Below, piece by piece: positions 12,294-22,123 of a stretch of DNA of 64,000 nucleotides. How positions within the stretch are numbered: the stretch's first letter is position 1; every line of letters starts with the position of its first letter. The position numbers and the translations under genes are program-made. Under the pieces are notes generated by a model, which was given only the letters and a program-made list of their open reading frames with translations, searched no databases and was not told where the DNA came from. Source of the DNA: Rhynchopus sp. YZ270_cl-10 (taxonomy: Eukaryota; Euglenozoa; Diplonemea; Diplonemida; Diplonemidae); contig OZ037884.1 of assembly GCA_964035575.1 (NCBI GenBank), positions 434,001 to 498,000 of the forward strand, written 5' to 3'.

Positions 12294-13562
12294 TCACTTT
12301 TTGTGAGGACAATGCGACCCCCTACCCCCCCCCCCCCCCCCTAGGGGAGGGTCACTGCACGTTAAATCTCTCGATAAATGCGATTTTTCCGATTTTGATC
12401 CTCAGAACCGCAGAAGTCCCCGAAAACTATACCAAACCACCTAGGGGACCCAAAAAACGCACCAGCGCCCCAGTTTTGACACAGAAACACTCAGATAATG
12501 CCTGAAATGCAATTTTAAAAGAGTGCCTACAGAACTTGTACCTGCCCACCCCTGTAGATAGAGCAACTCACACATCCATCACGCCTCAGTGTGTGCCAGG
12601 GGCCAGAAAAGCCCCCAAAGCCACATATTTTCACCCCAGAACCTATCCCGAGGGGTACCCAGCCTGTTTCGGGGTGTTTAGAGGGACTTGGTGGAACTTA
12701 GAACCATGTTTCAAAAAGGGTACAAGTACTGTGCCAAGGGTTTGCCCTCTCAAGGGACCAAGTATTTGTACCCTTTTTGAAACATGGTTCTAAGTTCCAC
12801 CAAGTCCCTCTAAACACCCCGAAACAGGCTGGGTACCCCTCGGGATAGGTTCTGGGGTGAAAATATGTGGCTTTGGGGGCTTTTCTGGCCCCTGGCTCAC
12901 ACTGAGGCGTGATGGATGTGTGAGTTGCTCTATCTACAGGGGGGGTGGGCAGGTACAAGTTGGTGGTCACTTTTAAAAAACGCAAAAAAGTCGCTCAGAA
13001 GTGGTCAAAAGTGCCCAAAACCGGGCGGAATTCGATTTTTGGGGTCCAAATGGGCCTATGGTGTGGTTTTTTTTGACCTCAGGGGGTATTTTTTGATTTA
13101 TTGCCTACTTCACGCTTTTTGACGGCTTCAGATACCTTAGGGTGGGAAAACCCTTGGCATAGTACTTGTACCCTTTTTGAAACATGGTTCTAAGTTCCAC
13201 CAAGTCCCTCTAAACACCCCGAAACAGGCTGGGTACCCCTCGGGATAGGTTCTGGGGTGAAAATATGTGGCTTTGGGGGCTTTTCTGGCCCCTGGCCCAC
13301 ACTGAGGCGTGATGAATGTGTGATTTGCTCTATCTACGGGGGGTGGGCAGGTACAAGTTCTGTAGGCATTTTTTAAAAATTGCATTTCAGGCATCATCTG
13401 AGTGTTTCTGTGTCAAAACTGGGGCGCTGGTGCGTTTTTTGGGTCCCCTAGGTGGTTTGGTATAGTTTTCGGGGACTTCTGCGGTTCTGAGGATCAAAAT
13501 CGGAAAAATCGCATTTATCGAGTACAGTGACCCTCCCCTACCCCCCCCCCCCCCCCCCTCCC
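12294..13562. repeat. Large foldback element B inside the repeat A array
   Basis: The outer arms at about 12346-12752 and 13138-13536 are near-complementary over about 400 bp and are flanked by long poly-C tracts. The centre holds a third copy of half an arm (about 12764-12955) in the orientation of the right arm, plus about 180 bp of unrelated DNA. The left end abuts repeat A copy 2, and the right end abuts a left-truncated copy 3. The element therefore appears to have displaced or inserted at the start of that copy. Open frames in the arms mirror each other on opposite strands, as expected for an inverted repeat, and are not genes. Confidence 0.8.
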
Positions 13563-14055
13563 CGCCGGGGGGGGATACCCCAAAAATGACCATTTCGCGA
13601 AAATACGCCAAAGTGTAAGATTTTTTCGGCATTGGAAAGATTGGGCCAAAAATCCAGCCCTTACTAAATTAGATCGCTGAGAGATTTGTTACTAATTCCT
13701 AATTTCGTGTCGCGAGTTTACGTGTATTTTGCCTTAGGAACCGTGCGTTCCTTAAGGATTCTACAGGCAAAACAGGCGTTTTTCACCAAAAACCGGGATT
13801 TTCGCCTTTTTGGGTGGTTTTTTGGGCCCAAAACTGGCCATGTGGGTTGGGAAACGCGATTCTGGGGTGTTAGAACCATGTATAGTCCCTTTTCTGGGCA
13901 AAAACAAGCCAAAAACCATGCAAAACGTTTCGTTCTGTGACCAGTCTGATGTTTTAACTAGGTTAAGATCCTTTACGATTCCGTTTTGTGCCGGACGATC
14001 TCGCTCATCAACCACACGAGCCAGCAGAAAGTGTTTAGGATTCGCAAAACTAAAT
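13563..14055. repeat. Repeat A, copy 3 (left end missing)
   Basis: It matches copies 1 and 2 from the TACCCCAAAAATGACC core to the terminal GTGTTTAGG and linker, but lacks the CCTAAACAC end, which is replaced by foldback B and its C-tract. Confidence 0.8.
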
Positions 14056-14326
14056 TTAAAGTGGCTGAGAAGATTGCGTGTGCGATGCAGACACACGTTG
14101 TTGTAGTGTCTAATCATGAGGGCTATATAGGGAGAAGAGATGTGTATGGAGATGACAGGTGGAGATGTGTTATTTGTACAACATTTATGTCCTAGTTTTA
14201 ATATAGTGTGTATTGTGAACGCACCAAGATCCCCTGCCACTCCTGCCTTATTTATGTACCCTACACCCTTCTCCGCCCTCTGCTCCCCTCACAAGCTGAA
14301 CTATTCCTGACAGGGTGATTACGAAT

Positions 14327-15217
14327 ATGCCGTACATTAAGCCCAGCATCGTGCGTGTGCCTAACACAGACCCTGAATTGGATGCAAAGGTTGCAAGCGC
14401 CCTCGATACTGAAGGTGTGGTTGTCATTACCAACGTATTGAGTCCCGAGAAGGTGCAGGAAATGAAGAGTGTTGTTTACGATATATTTGAGAAGCAGCAG
14501 CACGGACGCAACACTTTTGAGGGATTGAAGACCAAGCGGCTGTACGCAATGTTTAACAAGAGCCGTGTCTTTGATGAGGCTTCCATCAACCCAACCGTTC
14601 TCAAGGCAATCGAACACTGCTTCGGCGCGACACAGCAGAAGGAACCATTTCTGCTCTCCGCCCCGACAGGCATTGCCATTGGACCTGGCGAGAAGGCGCA
14701 GGAGATCCACGTTGATGAGGGGAAGTACCCTCTTTACGGCCTGAAACAGGAACTTGTTATGCAGGTCATGTGGGCTATGGACGACTTCACTGCTGAAAAT
14801 GGTGCTACAGTGATGTACCCGAAGTCGCACAGTTGGCCGAAGGAGGTAAAGATCTTGGGAGACCATAAGCCGCCATACAGCAATGTGTTCCATAAGGAGC
14901 AGAACCCGTGGATCCAGGAGCACAACTGCACGCAGGCTACGATGCCGGCGGGGTCGGTGCTGATCTTTAGGGGAAGTCTTGCGCACGGTGGTGGTGCAAA
15001 CAGAAGCGAGAAGTACCGCCTCGGTGTAGCGATGGAGTACGTGCGTGGCTTCCTCCGCCCGCAAGAGAACCAGTGCCTTGCAGTCCCACCCGAGATCGTC
15101 GCAACGCTTGACCCCAAACAACAGTCGCTTCTCGGCTACAACATATACCCCCCCTTCATGGGATACGTCGACGGAAGGAACCCAAGAAAATACCTCACAA
15201 AGGAGGCCAAGCTGTAA
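14327..15217 (+). CDS. Phytanoyl-CoA dioxygenase (PhyH)-like protein
   Basis: 296 residues from the first ATG. An upstream GTG codon is ignored because an AG splice-acceptor-like site (CCTGACAG) lies just before it. The fold is the Fe(II)/2-oxoglutarate-dependent double-stranded beta-helix. The metal triad is visible as H128-x-D130 in EIHVDEG and H220 in SLAHGGG, and R231, eleven residues later, is the likely 2-oxoglutarate contact. The stretch ALDTEGVVVITNVLSPEKV near residue 25 is the usual N-terminal strand of the family. Length fits the family (about 270-340). No peroxisomal targeting signal is evident: the C-terminus is KEAKL, and AKL is at best PTS1-like. Family members hydroxylate phytanoyl-CoA or many other small substrates, so the substrate here is unknown. 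Neighbours are repeats, so context adds nothing. Confidence 0.88.
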   Translation: MPYIKPSIVRVPNTDPELDAKVASALDTEGVVVITNVLSPEKVQEMKSVVYDIFEKQQHGRNTFEGLKTKRLYAMFNKSRVFDEASINPTVLKAIEHCFGATQQKEPFLLSAPTGIAIGPGEKAQEIHVDEGKYPLYGLKQELVMQVMWAMDDFTAENGATVMYPKSHSWPKEVKILGDHKPPYSNVFHKEQNPWIQEHNCTQATMPAGSVLIFRGSLAHGGGANRSEKYRLGVAMEYVRGFLRPQENQCLAVPPEIVATLDPKQQSLLGYNIYPPFMGYVDGRNPRKYLTKEAKL

Positions 15218-17280
15218 TACCCCCCCCCCCCTCTTTATCCTTTTTCCACTGATTTCTGTGGCCCTTTTTTAATACATTTTTCTCTCTTTTTGCTTTTTTT
15301 TTTTTTTTTTTTGCATATGATGGGCTCTCAAATTCGATTATCTGCGTTTATGAGTGCCATAAAAGTGCTTCCATATTCCCTCTCTCTCTCTCTCTCTCCC
15401 TCTTTCAATTTTTTCCCTCTTCACTTCGACGTGGTTTGTGTAACTGTACTTTTCAAAGTTTTCTTTTCACGTGATATTGTGTTTTTTTTTCTCCCTTTTT
15501 TTTTGTTGGTGTCAGTTCTTTGCAACTTATGTATGAAAAGGCCATGGGAAATGTTTCTTCATTTCTCTCCGCTCAAGAAAGAGTTGCTCTCCTGATACCC
15601 AGGACCCGGGGGTGGGGGGTGGGGACAGAGCTTTGTTTGAGTTGTATTTGTTTCCGATTTGGTGTCCACCTCGCTTTTGTAGGTACACTCACGAGAGGGC
15701 TTTGTATTTCAAGTCAACTTTTGTGCACTCATTCATCTGTGTTCTGCGTCCCCTAATGGTGGCAGCATTGTGATGGGAGCCTATTGGAATCCACAAAATA
15801 CATCAAAATACATGACAATACCACCATTAGCATCCCCCCTTGTCTTTTATCCCCTCTTTCCCCCCACTTTGTTTTATTTTTAGTTGGTGACAGTAGTAAA
15901 AGGTATATGTACAGGGCGACGTGCCAAGTGTGTATTTTTTTGTACAATAATGTCAATATAAAACCTATTTAGGAACAAATAAGCCGGGAGGCGCTTTGTC
16001 CTTTACTGAAAACTTGGTTGTTGTCAGTGTAGACACTAGAGGAAGAGCTCCACTGTACTATCTCCTCACTTTCTCTTTTACACAAGGGAGTGCCTCTTGT
16101 TAAATGTCCTTGATCTACGCTGAATTGCCTGCTGAGTTCAACTTATATTTGGTGGTGGTTGGGAAGGTTACGGTGCCACTCAGCGACGTACATGAGTTAT
16201 GTTGATTGAAAAGCGTTCTGGTGACATTACGCGCTGAAAAATGCAGTGTAACACTGCGCTTTCATTTAAAACATAGTGACCATGTGATTTATCAAAATTA
16301 ACCGTTTTTACATGCAAACACAAACATGCAACCTGGTTACGTCGTAGTTGTTTTTTTGTTTTTAAATTTGTCGTTGACGCTTTCATGTACACTATCTCTC
16401 ACTTGTTGGGTGGTGTTGCGGAGCATGGTTGGGTGAGTTGAACGACGTTGCACTTTTTGCTCACAAAATAGTGTGCTTTTGGAAAAAAAAAAAAAAATAC
16501 AGAACATTGCGGCCATCTACCTTCCCAGCCAGCACCATACACGACCTTTTCGATTTTGAACGGATCTGTCGCATTGTTAGCGGCGATCTCGCATTCCCTC
16601 TCTCTTTTTTTGTTTTGTTTTTGAAAGGACCCGTGCTCCAAGTATTGGCCCAAAATAAAACTTAGTAAAATTTTGCATAAACCCCCCCCAAAAAAAAAAC
16701 AGTGGCAGGACAGGTTCCTGTCTATAACCCAACAAATAAGAAGATATTTTTTTTTTTTTTTTTAGCTTGTGTAAAAGTAATCTGTTTACAGAGATGAGTA
16801 CAGCAAGCGCTGCTCACTGAAAGTACCCGGTAAGGGTCTCTTCACTCAGTACTGTAGTGCGTCCACTTTCGTGCACTCTCTGGAGCGACTACGAGGGTTG
16901 CACAAAAGAAATCCGCCCAATTTAGCCAAACAAATGCATCAAAAGATTTACTTGAAGAAATCATGTGTTCACAGAAAGCGGGAAGTGTTCATCTTTCAAG
17001 CAATTTCCTTTGGTAAGGAGACTAAGAATGCTTCCGTCCACACATTGTCGCACAATTTTGGTGTTAGCTTTTTCCCCTCCGTCCCTCCAGACTACATTTT
17101 AACCCCCCTTTATTTGACTCAGAGTGCTCTTGTTTGTTTCATTTGTTGGTCCTTGGCCCTTGTGTGTGTTTTTTTTTTAAAGCTGTTTCGTCAGAGTGCT
17201 TCTTGTCCTCTGTGGGCGAATCCGGTGCCGTTTCGGATTATGCATGGTTTGTTTTATTATTTTAGCGATAATTGACGAAA
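15218..17280. other. Intergenic region rich in homopolymer tracts
   Basis: Runs of T, A and C, a CT microsatellite near 15378-15402, one copy of the 40-bp motif (15682-15718), and near 16030-16060 a reverse-strand fragment of the GTGGAG repeat family. Short open frames here are low-complexity and unsupported. Confidence 0.5.
15682..15718 (+). repeat. Conserved ~40-bp motif, copy 1
   Basis: Reads GGTACACTCACGAGAGGG followed by CTTTGTATTTCAAGTCAAC. Six copies in the window share this core; all are on the + strand and all are intergenic. Confidence 0.8.
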
Positions 17281-18694
17281 GCAATTCACGGCATCCATAA
17301 GCCCTTACTAAGGGATTTGGGCTCCACCTCTTAATTTTTTAAGCCCTTAATTTTGGGATCAGCTAAAATTAAGGGCTTAATTTAAGGGCTTAGTTTCTTA
17401 CTAAGGGCTTACTAAGGGCTTAGTAAGAAATTAAGGGCTTAATTTAAGGGCTTACTAAGACTGTACTAAGAGTGTACTAAGAGGGGTCGACTTCCGGAAA
17501 AATGCCAATATTTCCTGGGATAAGGGGATGAAGACCGAACAAGTGACCTGGACAATAGCTTTCCCCCAAAAAAACGCCGAAAAATATTTCGTTGGATTCA
17601 GCGGACCGAAAACGTGCAATTCCGTGCCCCCTTTTTTTTGTTTTGACACCCCAGGACTCCACCCCCAAACCTCTCCAAGCACCCCCAAACCCACTTTTCA
17701 GTCACATTTTAGTAGGGAATTTCACTTAAATTTCGCCTAAAATGACCCAAAAGGACCCGTGTCACTGTGCCATGATGTCTGCCCGTTTCTTGTGCGCAAA
17801 ATTGTCAATCTCCCCACCTACGTGGCAAAGAGCCTGTTCGTGTCACATAGCAACACTGAACCAAAGACCTGGATATGCCTAAACTGCCTCACTGCCAAAG
17901 GGGTTTTTGTGCCTCCTAATATGGCAAAGGTAACGGTTACCCAGGCTTGTTCAGGGCAAATCCTTAAGAAATCGTGCTTTTTTAACCGCACCGATAACCT
18001 GGTACAGATCGTTCACAGAGGTTCAACTAGGATTTTTTCATCATTTCTTTATTTATTTTCAAAGATTGTGAAAAGATCTTTCAAAAGGCACCATTTTCGA
18101 GTTGAAATACCAATTACTCCCGGGTAGAGTGTGACCGCAAAGCCAAAACAATTGGCCGGTCCTTAAGGGGTTAATAAACATACAGGGAAACAGTGAAATA
18201 CTGTGCGGCCCGCCTTTAACTAATTAAAATTTTGGACTTTTTGCTCGATTTTTTTTTTCATTTTTTGCGCGGACCTCGGAAACGCAGTTAAATATGATTC
18301 TCCACCCCGCAGGAGGTCTGGCGAGTAGTTCCGAGGGGGTTTGGACACTTCTGTGCTTATCTGAGAACTTTTTTTTTAATTTTTAAGGTGAAAATGCACC
18401 CTCAAAAAGAGGTAACTTCGGGCATTATATGCGGTTCCGACCCTCACGAATACGCCTGGGACCCCTAAAAGCTGCAAAAACTATACATTTCCACCCCGGG
18501 ACCCCAGAAGATGTGGACTGAAGTGTTTTTCGGGTGTTTATAAGGAGTTTCGCCTGATTGGATAAATTTCTTGGCAAGTGTTAAATTTTGGCCCCCAAGC
18601 GTTACGCAATTTTGGGGTCTTTTTTCACAAAAAATTGATTTTTTTGGGACAAGAAATGCTCTGTTGGGGTCGTCAGGTGGTTTATTGGGATATA

Positions 18695-20097
18695 CAGTGT
18701 GACACAGAATTAATGGCCGATGACGACATTTTGTAAAAATTGTTATATTATTCTAAAAAATAGGCAAAATTTGACTCATTTCATTGCATTTTCAACTGGC
18801 CGTGTATGAAAAGTGTGTGTGTGGGGAAAATATTAACATGGAAATATCCCTTTTTGGTAAAAAAGGGTGTATGTGTAAAAAAAAAAAATACAGTGTAGCA
18901 GTACAAACGAGTGGGTGCACAAAAATAAATAGAGCATGCATTAGTATTTTGTGTGCATTCCGTTGGAATTGCGAACTGCGTCTCGGCGTCGTGGCATTGA
19001 CATGATGTAACGTGCAACGAAGCTATTGTCCATCTTGGACCATTCCTTGTTGATGGCACGTTTAAGTGCTGACACGTCTTTGGGCTCCCGTTCGTTGACT
19101 GCAGTCTGCAGCTTGGCCCACAGGTTCTCAATAGGATTGAGATCAGGGGAGTTGCCTGGCCAGTCAGCTTTAGGGAGGAACGAGAAAGGTTGGGAGGAGA
19201 GGAATGCTTGAGTAACGTTCGCAGTGTGGCAGGGTGCCCCATCCTGCTGAAACGTGTAGCTACTGTCAGGCAGGAGTTCTTTTATTTCTTTGAGCGCTTT
19301 CTGTAAGACGAGCGTACGGTACTTCTCTGCATTGAGAGCACCGTCATAGAAATAGAGCTTCGTCTTACCTCCGAGGTGATTCCTCCCCAGACGTGAACCT
19401 TCTGCGTAGCCCTGACCTTATCAACGGTTGGGGGCGGCTCATCACCATCTGCAACCCAGACAACATCGTTCTTCTTGCTCACCCGAGAAAAAAGCCAAAA
19501 GTCTTTTTCATCGGTGAACATCACCTTTGACCAGTCGGTGTTTCGATGCGTTTCAGCAAACTCTATCCGGGCAGTGATGTTCTTTTCCGAGAGCTTTGGT
19601 TTGCTCTTCGTTTGAACGGGCTTCAGCCCCTTCTCCTTCAGGCACCTGCGGACACTCTCCCTCGAAATCTGTAGTCGCGACGCTACTTTCCTGCAAGACT
19701 GAAACCGCTTGCCCCGCATGTGTCTAACCACCCTATTCTTAACGGTGTCGGTGGTGGCCGATCTCTTGCGTCCCCTCCCTGGCTTGTCCGAAAAATTCCG
19801 CTCTCCAGCGCGGTACTCCTTCACCCACCTACCCAAACTCCTCTTCGCAACGTTCAGCAACTCCGCCACCTCATCATGGCTCTTACCGCCAACAACGACT
19901 AGCGACGCTGCCTGTAGGCGCAACCCTTCCCTCGTGGCCTCAGTGTTCACTTTACCCTTAACCATTATATTTTTGCTTTTATTGTGTTCCTGGGCGTAAA
20001 TATTTTATGTTTTGGGGGTGTTTTGAATATGTCCTTGTCAAAATTTGCCGTTTTTTTATAAAATGTCTTCATCGGCCATTAATTCTGTGTCACACTG
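18695..20097 (-). mobile_element. Tc1/mariner transposon
   Basis: 1403 bp with terminal inverted repeats starting CAGTGTGACACAGAATTAAT. They are identical for about 29 bp and near-identical for about 45. The element is flanked by a TA duplication (18693-18694, 20098-20099). It carries one reverse-strand transposase frame. The uninterrupted target survives near 60350 in the other foldback copy, which reads GGGATATATGGGTG. Removing the element and one TA here restores exactly that sequence. Confidence 0.95.
18941..19965 (-). pseudogene. Tc1-like transposase with one frameshift
   Basis: The N-terminal part (227 codons from 19965) has a helix-turn-helix region (SHDEVAELLNVAKRSLGRWV), a GRGRKRS linker and a second HTH. 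The first catalytic Asp lies in MFTDEKDFWLF. Near 19366, just after VWGGITSE, the frame changes by one base. The downstream frame resumes KTKLYFYDGALNAEKY, then the second Asp in FQQDGAPCHT and the Glu in SPDLNPIENLW, and ends at a TAA (complement of 18941-18943). The whole span is one base short of 342 codons, consistent with a single 1-bp deletion. I count 37 residues between the second Asp and the Glu, so the signature is DD37E rather than the common DD34E. With intact terminal repeats and one lesion, it looks recently active. Confidence 0.93.
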
Positions 20098-20411
20098 TAT
20101 GGGTGATCCCCAGGGCGATTTGCGGCCAGGCACGCCCATTTTAGTGGATTTCTTCACCGAAATTTCAAAAAAATGGGTTTTGGACAGCAAGTCCTTAAGG
20201 ATTTCCTTCTACGTGGAACCCCCTAGGCATACACTCGATGCGAGTCGCATGCGATAATCATTATCGCACACGTAGAGGATTTTGGTACAAGGGGAGGCCT
20301 GGCCTGTGTTTCGTTTTTGGGGACATGTAGTGTCCAGGGAAAGTTTCTGTCGCAAAATAGATGAAGTAACCCCATTTTCCCGTATCCCCCAACACCCCAA
20401 CCCTCTAACCG

Positions 20412-20948
20412 TTGTGTACTGTGTACAGTGTACTGTGTACTGTGTACAGTGTACTGTGTACTGTGTACTGTGTACTGTGTACTGTGTACTGTGTACTGTG
20501 TACTGTGTACTGTGTACTGTGTACTGTGTACTGTGTACTGTGTACTGTGTACTGTGTACTGTGTACTGTGTACTGTGTACTGTGTACTGTGTACTGTGTA
20601 CTGTGTACTGTGTACTGTGTACTGTGTACTGTGTACTGTGTACTGTGTACTGTGTACTGTGTACTGTGTACTGTGTACTGTGTACTGTGTACTGTGTACT
20701 GTGTACTGTGTACTGTGTACTGTGTACTGTGTACTGTGTACTGTGTACTGTGTACTGTGTACTGTGTACTGTGTACTGTGTACTGTGTACTGTGTACTGT
20801 GTACTGTGTACTGTGTACTGTGTACTGTGTACTGTGTACTGTGTACTGTGTACTGTGTACTGTGTACTGTGTACTGTGTACTGTGTACTGTGTGCTGTGT
20901 TGCTGTGTTGCTGTGTTGCTGTGTTGCTGTGTTGCTGTGTTGCTGTGG
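20412..20948. repeat. Heptamer microsatellite (TGTACTG)n with octamer tail
   Basis: Nearly 70 perfect copies of a 7-bp unit TGTACTG, with a few TGTACAG variants at the left, followed by about seven copies of an 8-bp unit GTGTTGCT. Seven is not a multiple of three, so all three + frames stay open and read as Tyr-Cys-Val-Leu-Cys repeats. This is a by-product, not a gene. Confidence 0.97.
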
Positions 20949-21503
20949 GTATATTCCGTCGTATTTTGTTGAAAATTACTGGTTTTGTTTAAATGACTCC
21001 TCGGAGTCTCCCTTCCCGAGTGCTTTTTCGGGGGTTTTCACCCATTTTTTTGGCCCACATATTGGTCCAGACGGGACAAACGGTGTCTTGCGATTAGTAT
21101 AGGACTATATCATTGGACGTTTTTTACCACAAAAACACCAAAAAACGGTCAAAAAAAGTACCCAAAGTGTCCAAAACAGGTCGGAATGGACTCACAGGAC
21201 ATTTTTGGGACAAGTTTGTGCCTACGCAGCTGTCATGACGTCGAAATTTTGCTGTTTTTTTTTTGAATTTCCCCTCAAAAATGGCCATTTTACCCAACAT
21301 GGCCAAAACCGTCAAAAAGCCACTTTTTCACTATTTTTTTGCATTTTATCATATTCTGAGTCGCCCTTATCATGGATTTTCGGGTCGCAGTGCGTTTCTG
21401 ACTTCCCACCTTAAAATTAAGGGCTTAATGTAAGAGGTGGGAGGTGGTATTTTTTCCTCCGGGGGGTAGGTCCTGGTAAGGGCTTATGGATGCCGTGGCA
21501 ATT

Positions 21504-22123
21504 CCAAATATATTTTGCGTTTTGCCTTTTTTTTAAAAATAAGCTCACCCGTTTTACGAGAATAGGGTTCTGTGCTCTCCACCTATAGCCTTAACCATAC
21601 AATGGTCCTTAGTGTTCCCCCAAGTAGTATGAGGTGTAAAATTTCTGGAAAGATCTTTCTCCCTCTTTTTTGAAATTCAGCTTTCATGGCGACACAACAC
21701 TTTGCAAACGATTCCTTTACTCTACTTTTCCGAATCTCGAGGTCTTCATGATTTTTCTTCTTTTTTTTCCCCCTTTCTTTTTGTATTCTTGCACCGAGGC
21801 TGTTTTGAGGTTATAACACCTTGAAACAATAAGCACAAATGACGAAAATGGCCACAAACGTTTAAACCGAAATTTTTTGCAAAAAAATATTTACAACACC
21901 CCATATACCCCTTCCCCCTTTTCGCTGTGCTTCACACCCCCCCCCGCCTATTGCTCAAATAACACCCCCCTCCTCCCTCCCTCCCTTTCCCCCTTCCTCA
22001 ATACACAGGAACCACTAAACCCTTCATACTTCCCACACTACCCCCCGCCAAGGAAAGTGCAGCTGGATACACACCCTCATACACCTCATACAATTCTAGC
22101 GACCTAGAAAACGCACAAAAAAA
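21504..22123. other. Intergenic region upstream of the LRR gene
   Basis: AT-rich DNA turning into a long pyrimidine tract (about 21945-22000). I see no gene. Confidence 0.5.
21961..22008 (+). promoter_or_regulatory. Candidate splice acceptor before the LRR gene
   Basis: A C/T tract of about 40 bases ends in ATACACAG at 22007-22008, 115 bp before the ATG. It could be a trans-splice or a 5'-UTR intron acceptor; sequence alone does not decide. Confidence 0.35.

Larger units (their letters stand above)
18431..20226. repeat. Half copy of foldback C, split by a Tc1 element
   Basis: 18431-18692 and 20100-20226 together match the right arm of the foldback at 59680-60476, from GCGGTTCCGACCCTCACG to GTGGAACCCCCTA. 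The matching left arm is absent here. Similarity is high but not perfect, with several substitutions and a small indel. Confidence 0.8.
17287..21497. mobile_element. 4.2-kb TIR element with 6-bp target duplication
   Basis: The ends are inverted repeats of about 22 bp beginning CACGGCATCCATAAGCCC. They are flanked by a direct GCAATT on both sides (17281-17286 and 21498-21503). Just inside the left end the motif TAAGGGCTTA recurs many times. The interior is a patchwork: unassigned DNA, a half copy of the foldback also seen at 59.7-60.5 kb, a Tc1/mariner element inserted in that half copy, and a heptamer microsatellite. I find no transposase belonging to the outer element, so it is probably non-autonomous. 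The 6-bp duplication does not match Tc1 (TA) or hAT (8 bp); the superfamily is unassigned. Confidence 0.75.

Noticed and set aside
14261-15121. Reverse-strand frame over the dioxygenase gene
   Set aside because: A shadow of the + strand gene, which has clear catalytic motifs; the reverse product has no features.
16181-16392. Small reverse frame (MYMKASTTNLKTKKQ...)
   Set aside because: 70 codons in AT-rich intergenic DNA with no acceptor tract, no domain and no supporting context.
20412-20893. Telomere-type repeat
   Set aside because: TGTACTG lacks the G-run of telomeric repeats and sits inside a transposon, not at an end.
20282-21102. Open frames of Tyr-Cys-Val-Leu-Cys repeats
   Set aside because: Pure translation of a heptamer microsatellite in three frames.
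17287-21497. Polinton-like element suggested by the 6-bp duplication
   Set aside because: No polymerase, integrase or capsid gene is visible, and the ends do not start as expected; size and contents fit a small non-autonomous element.
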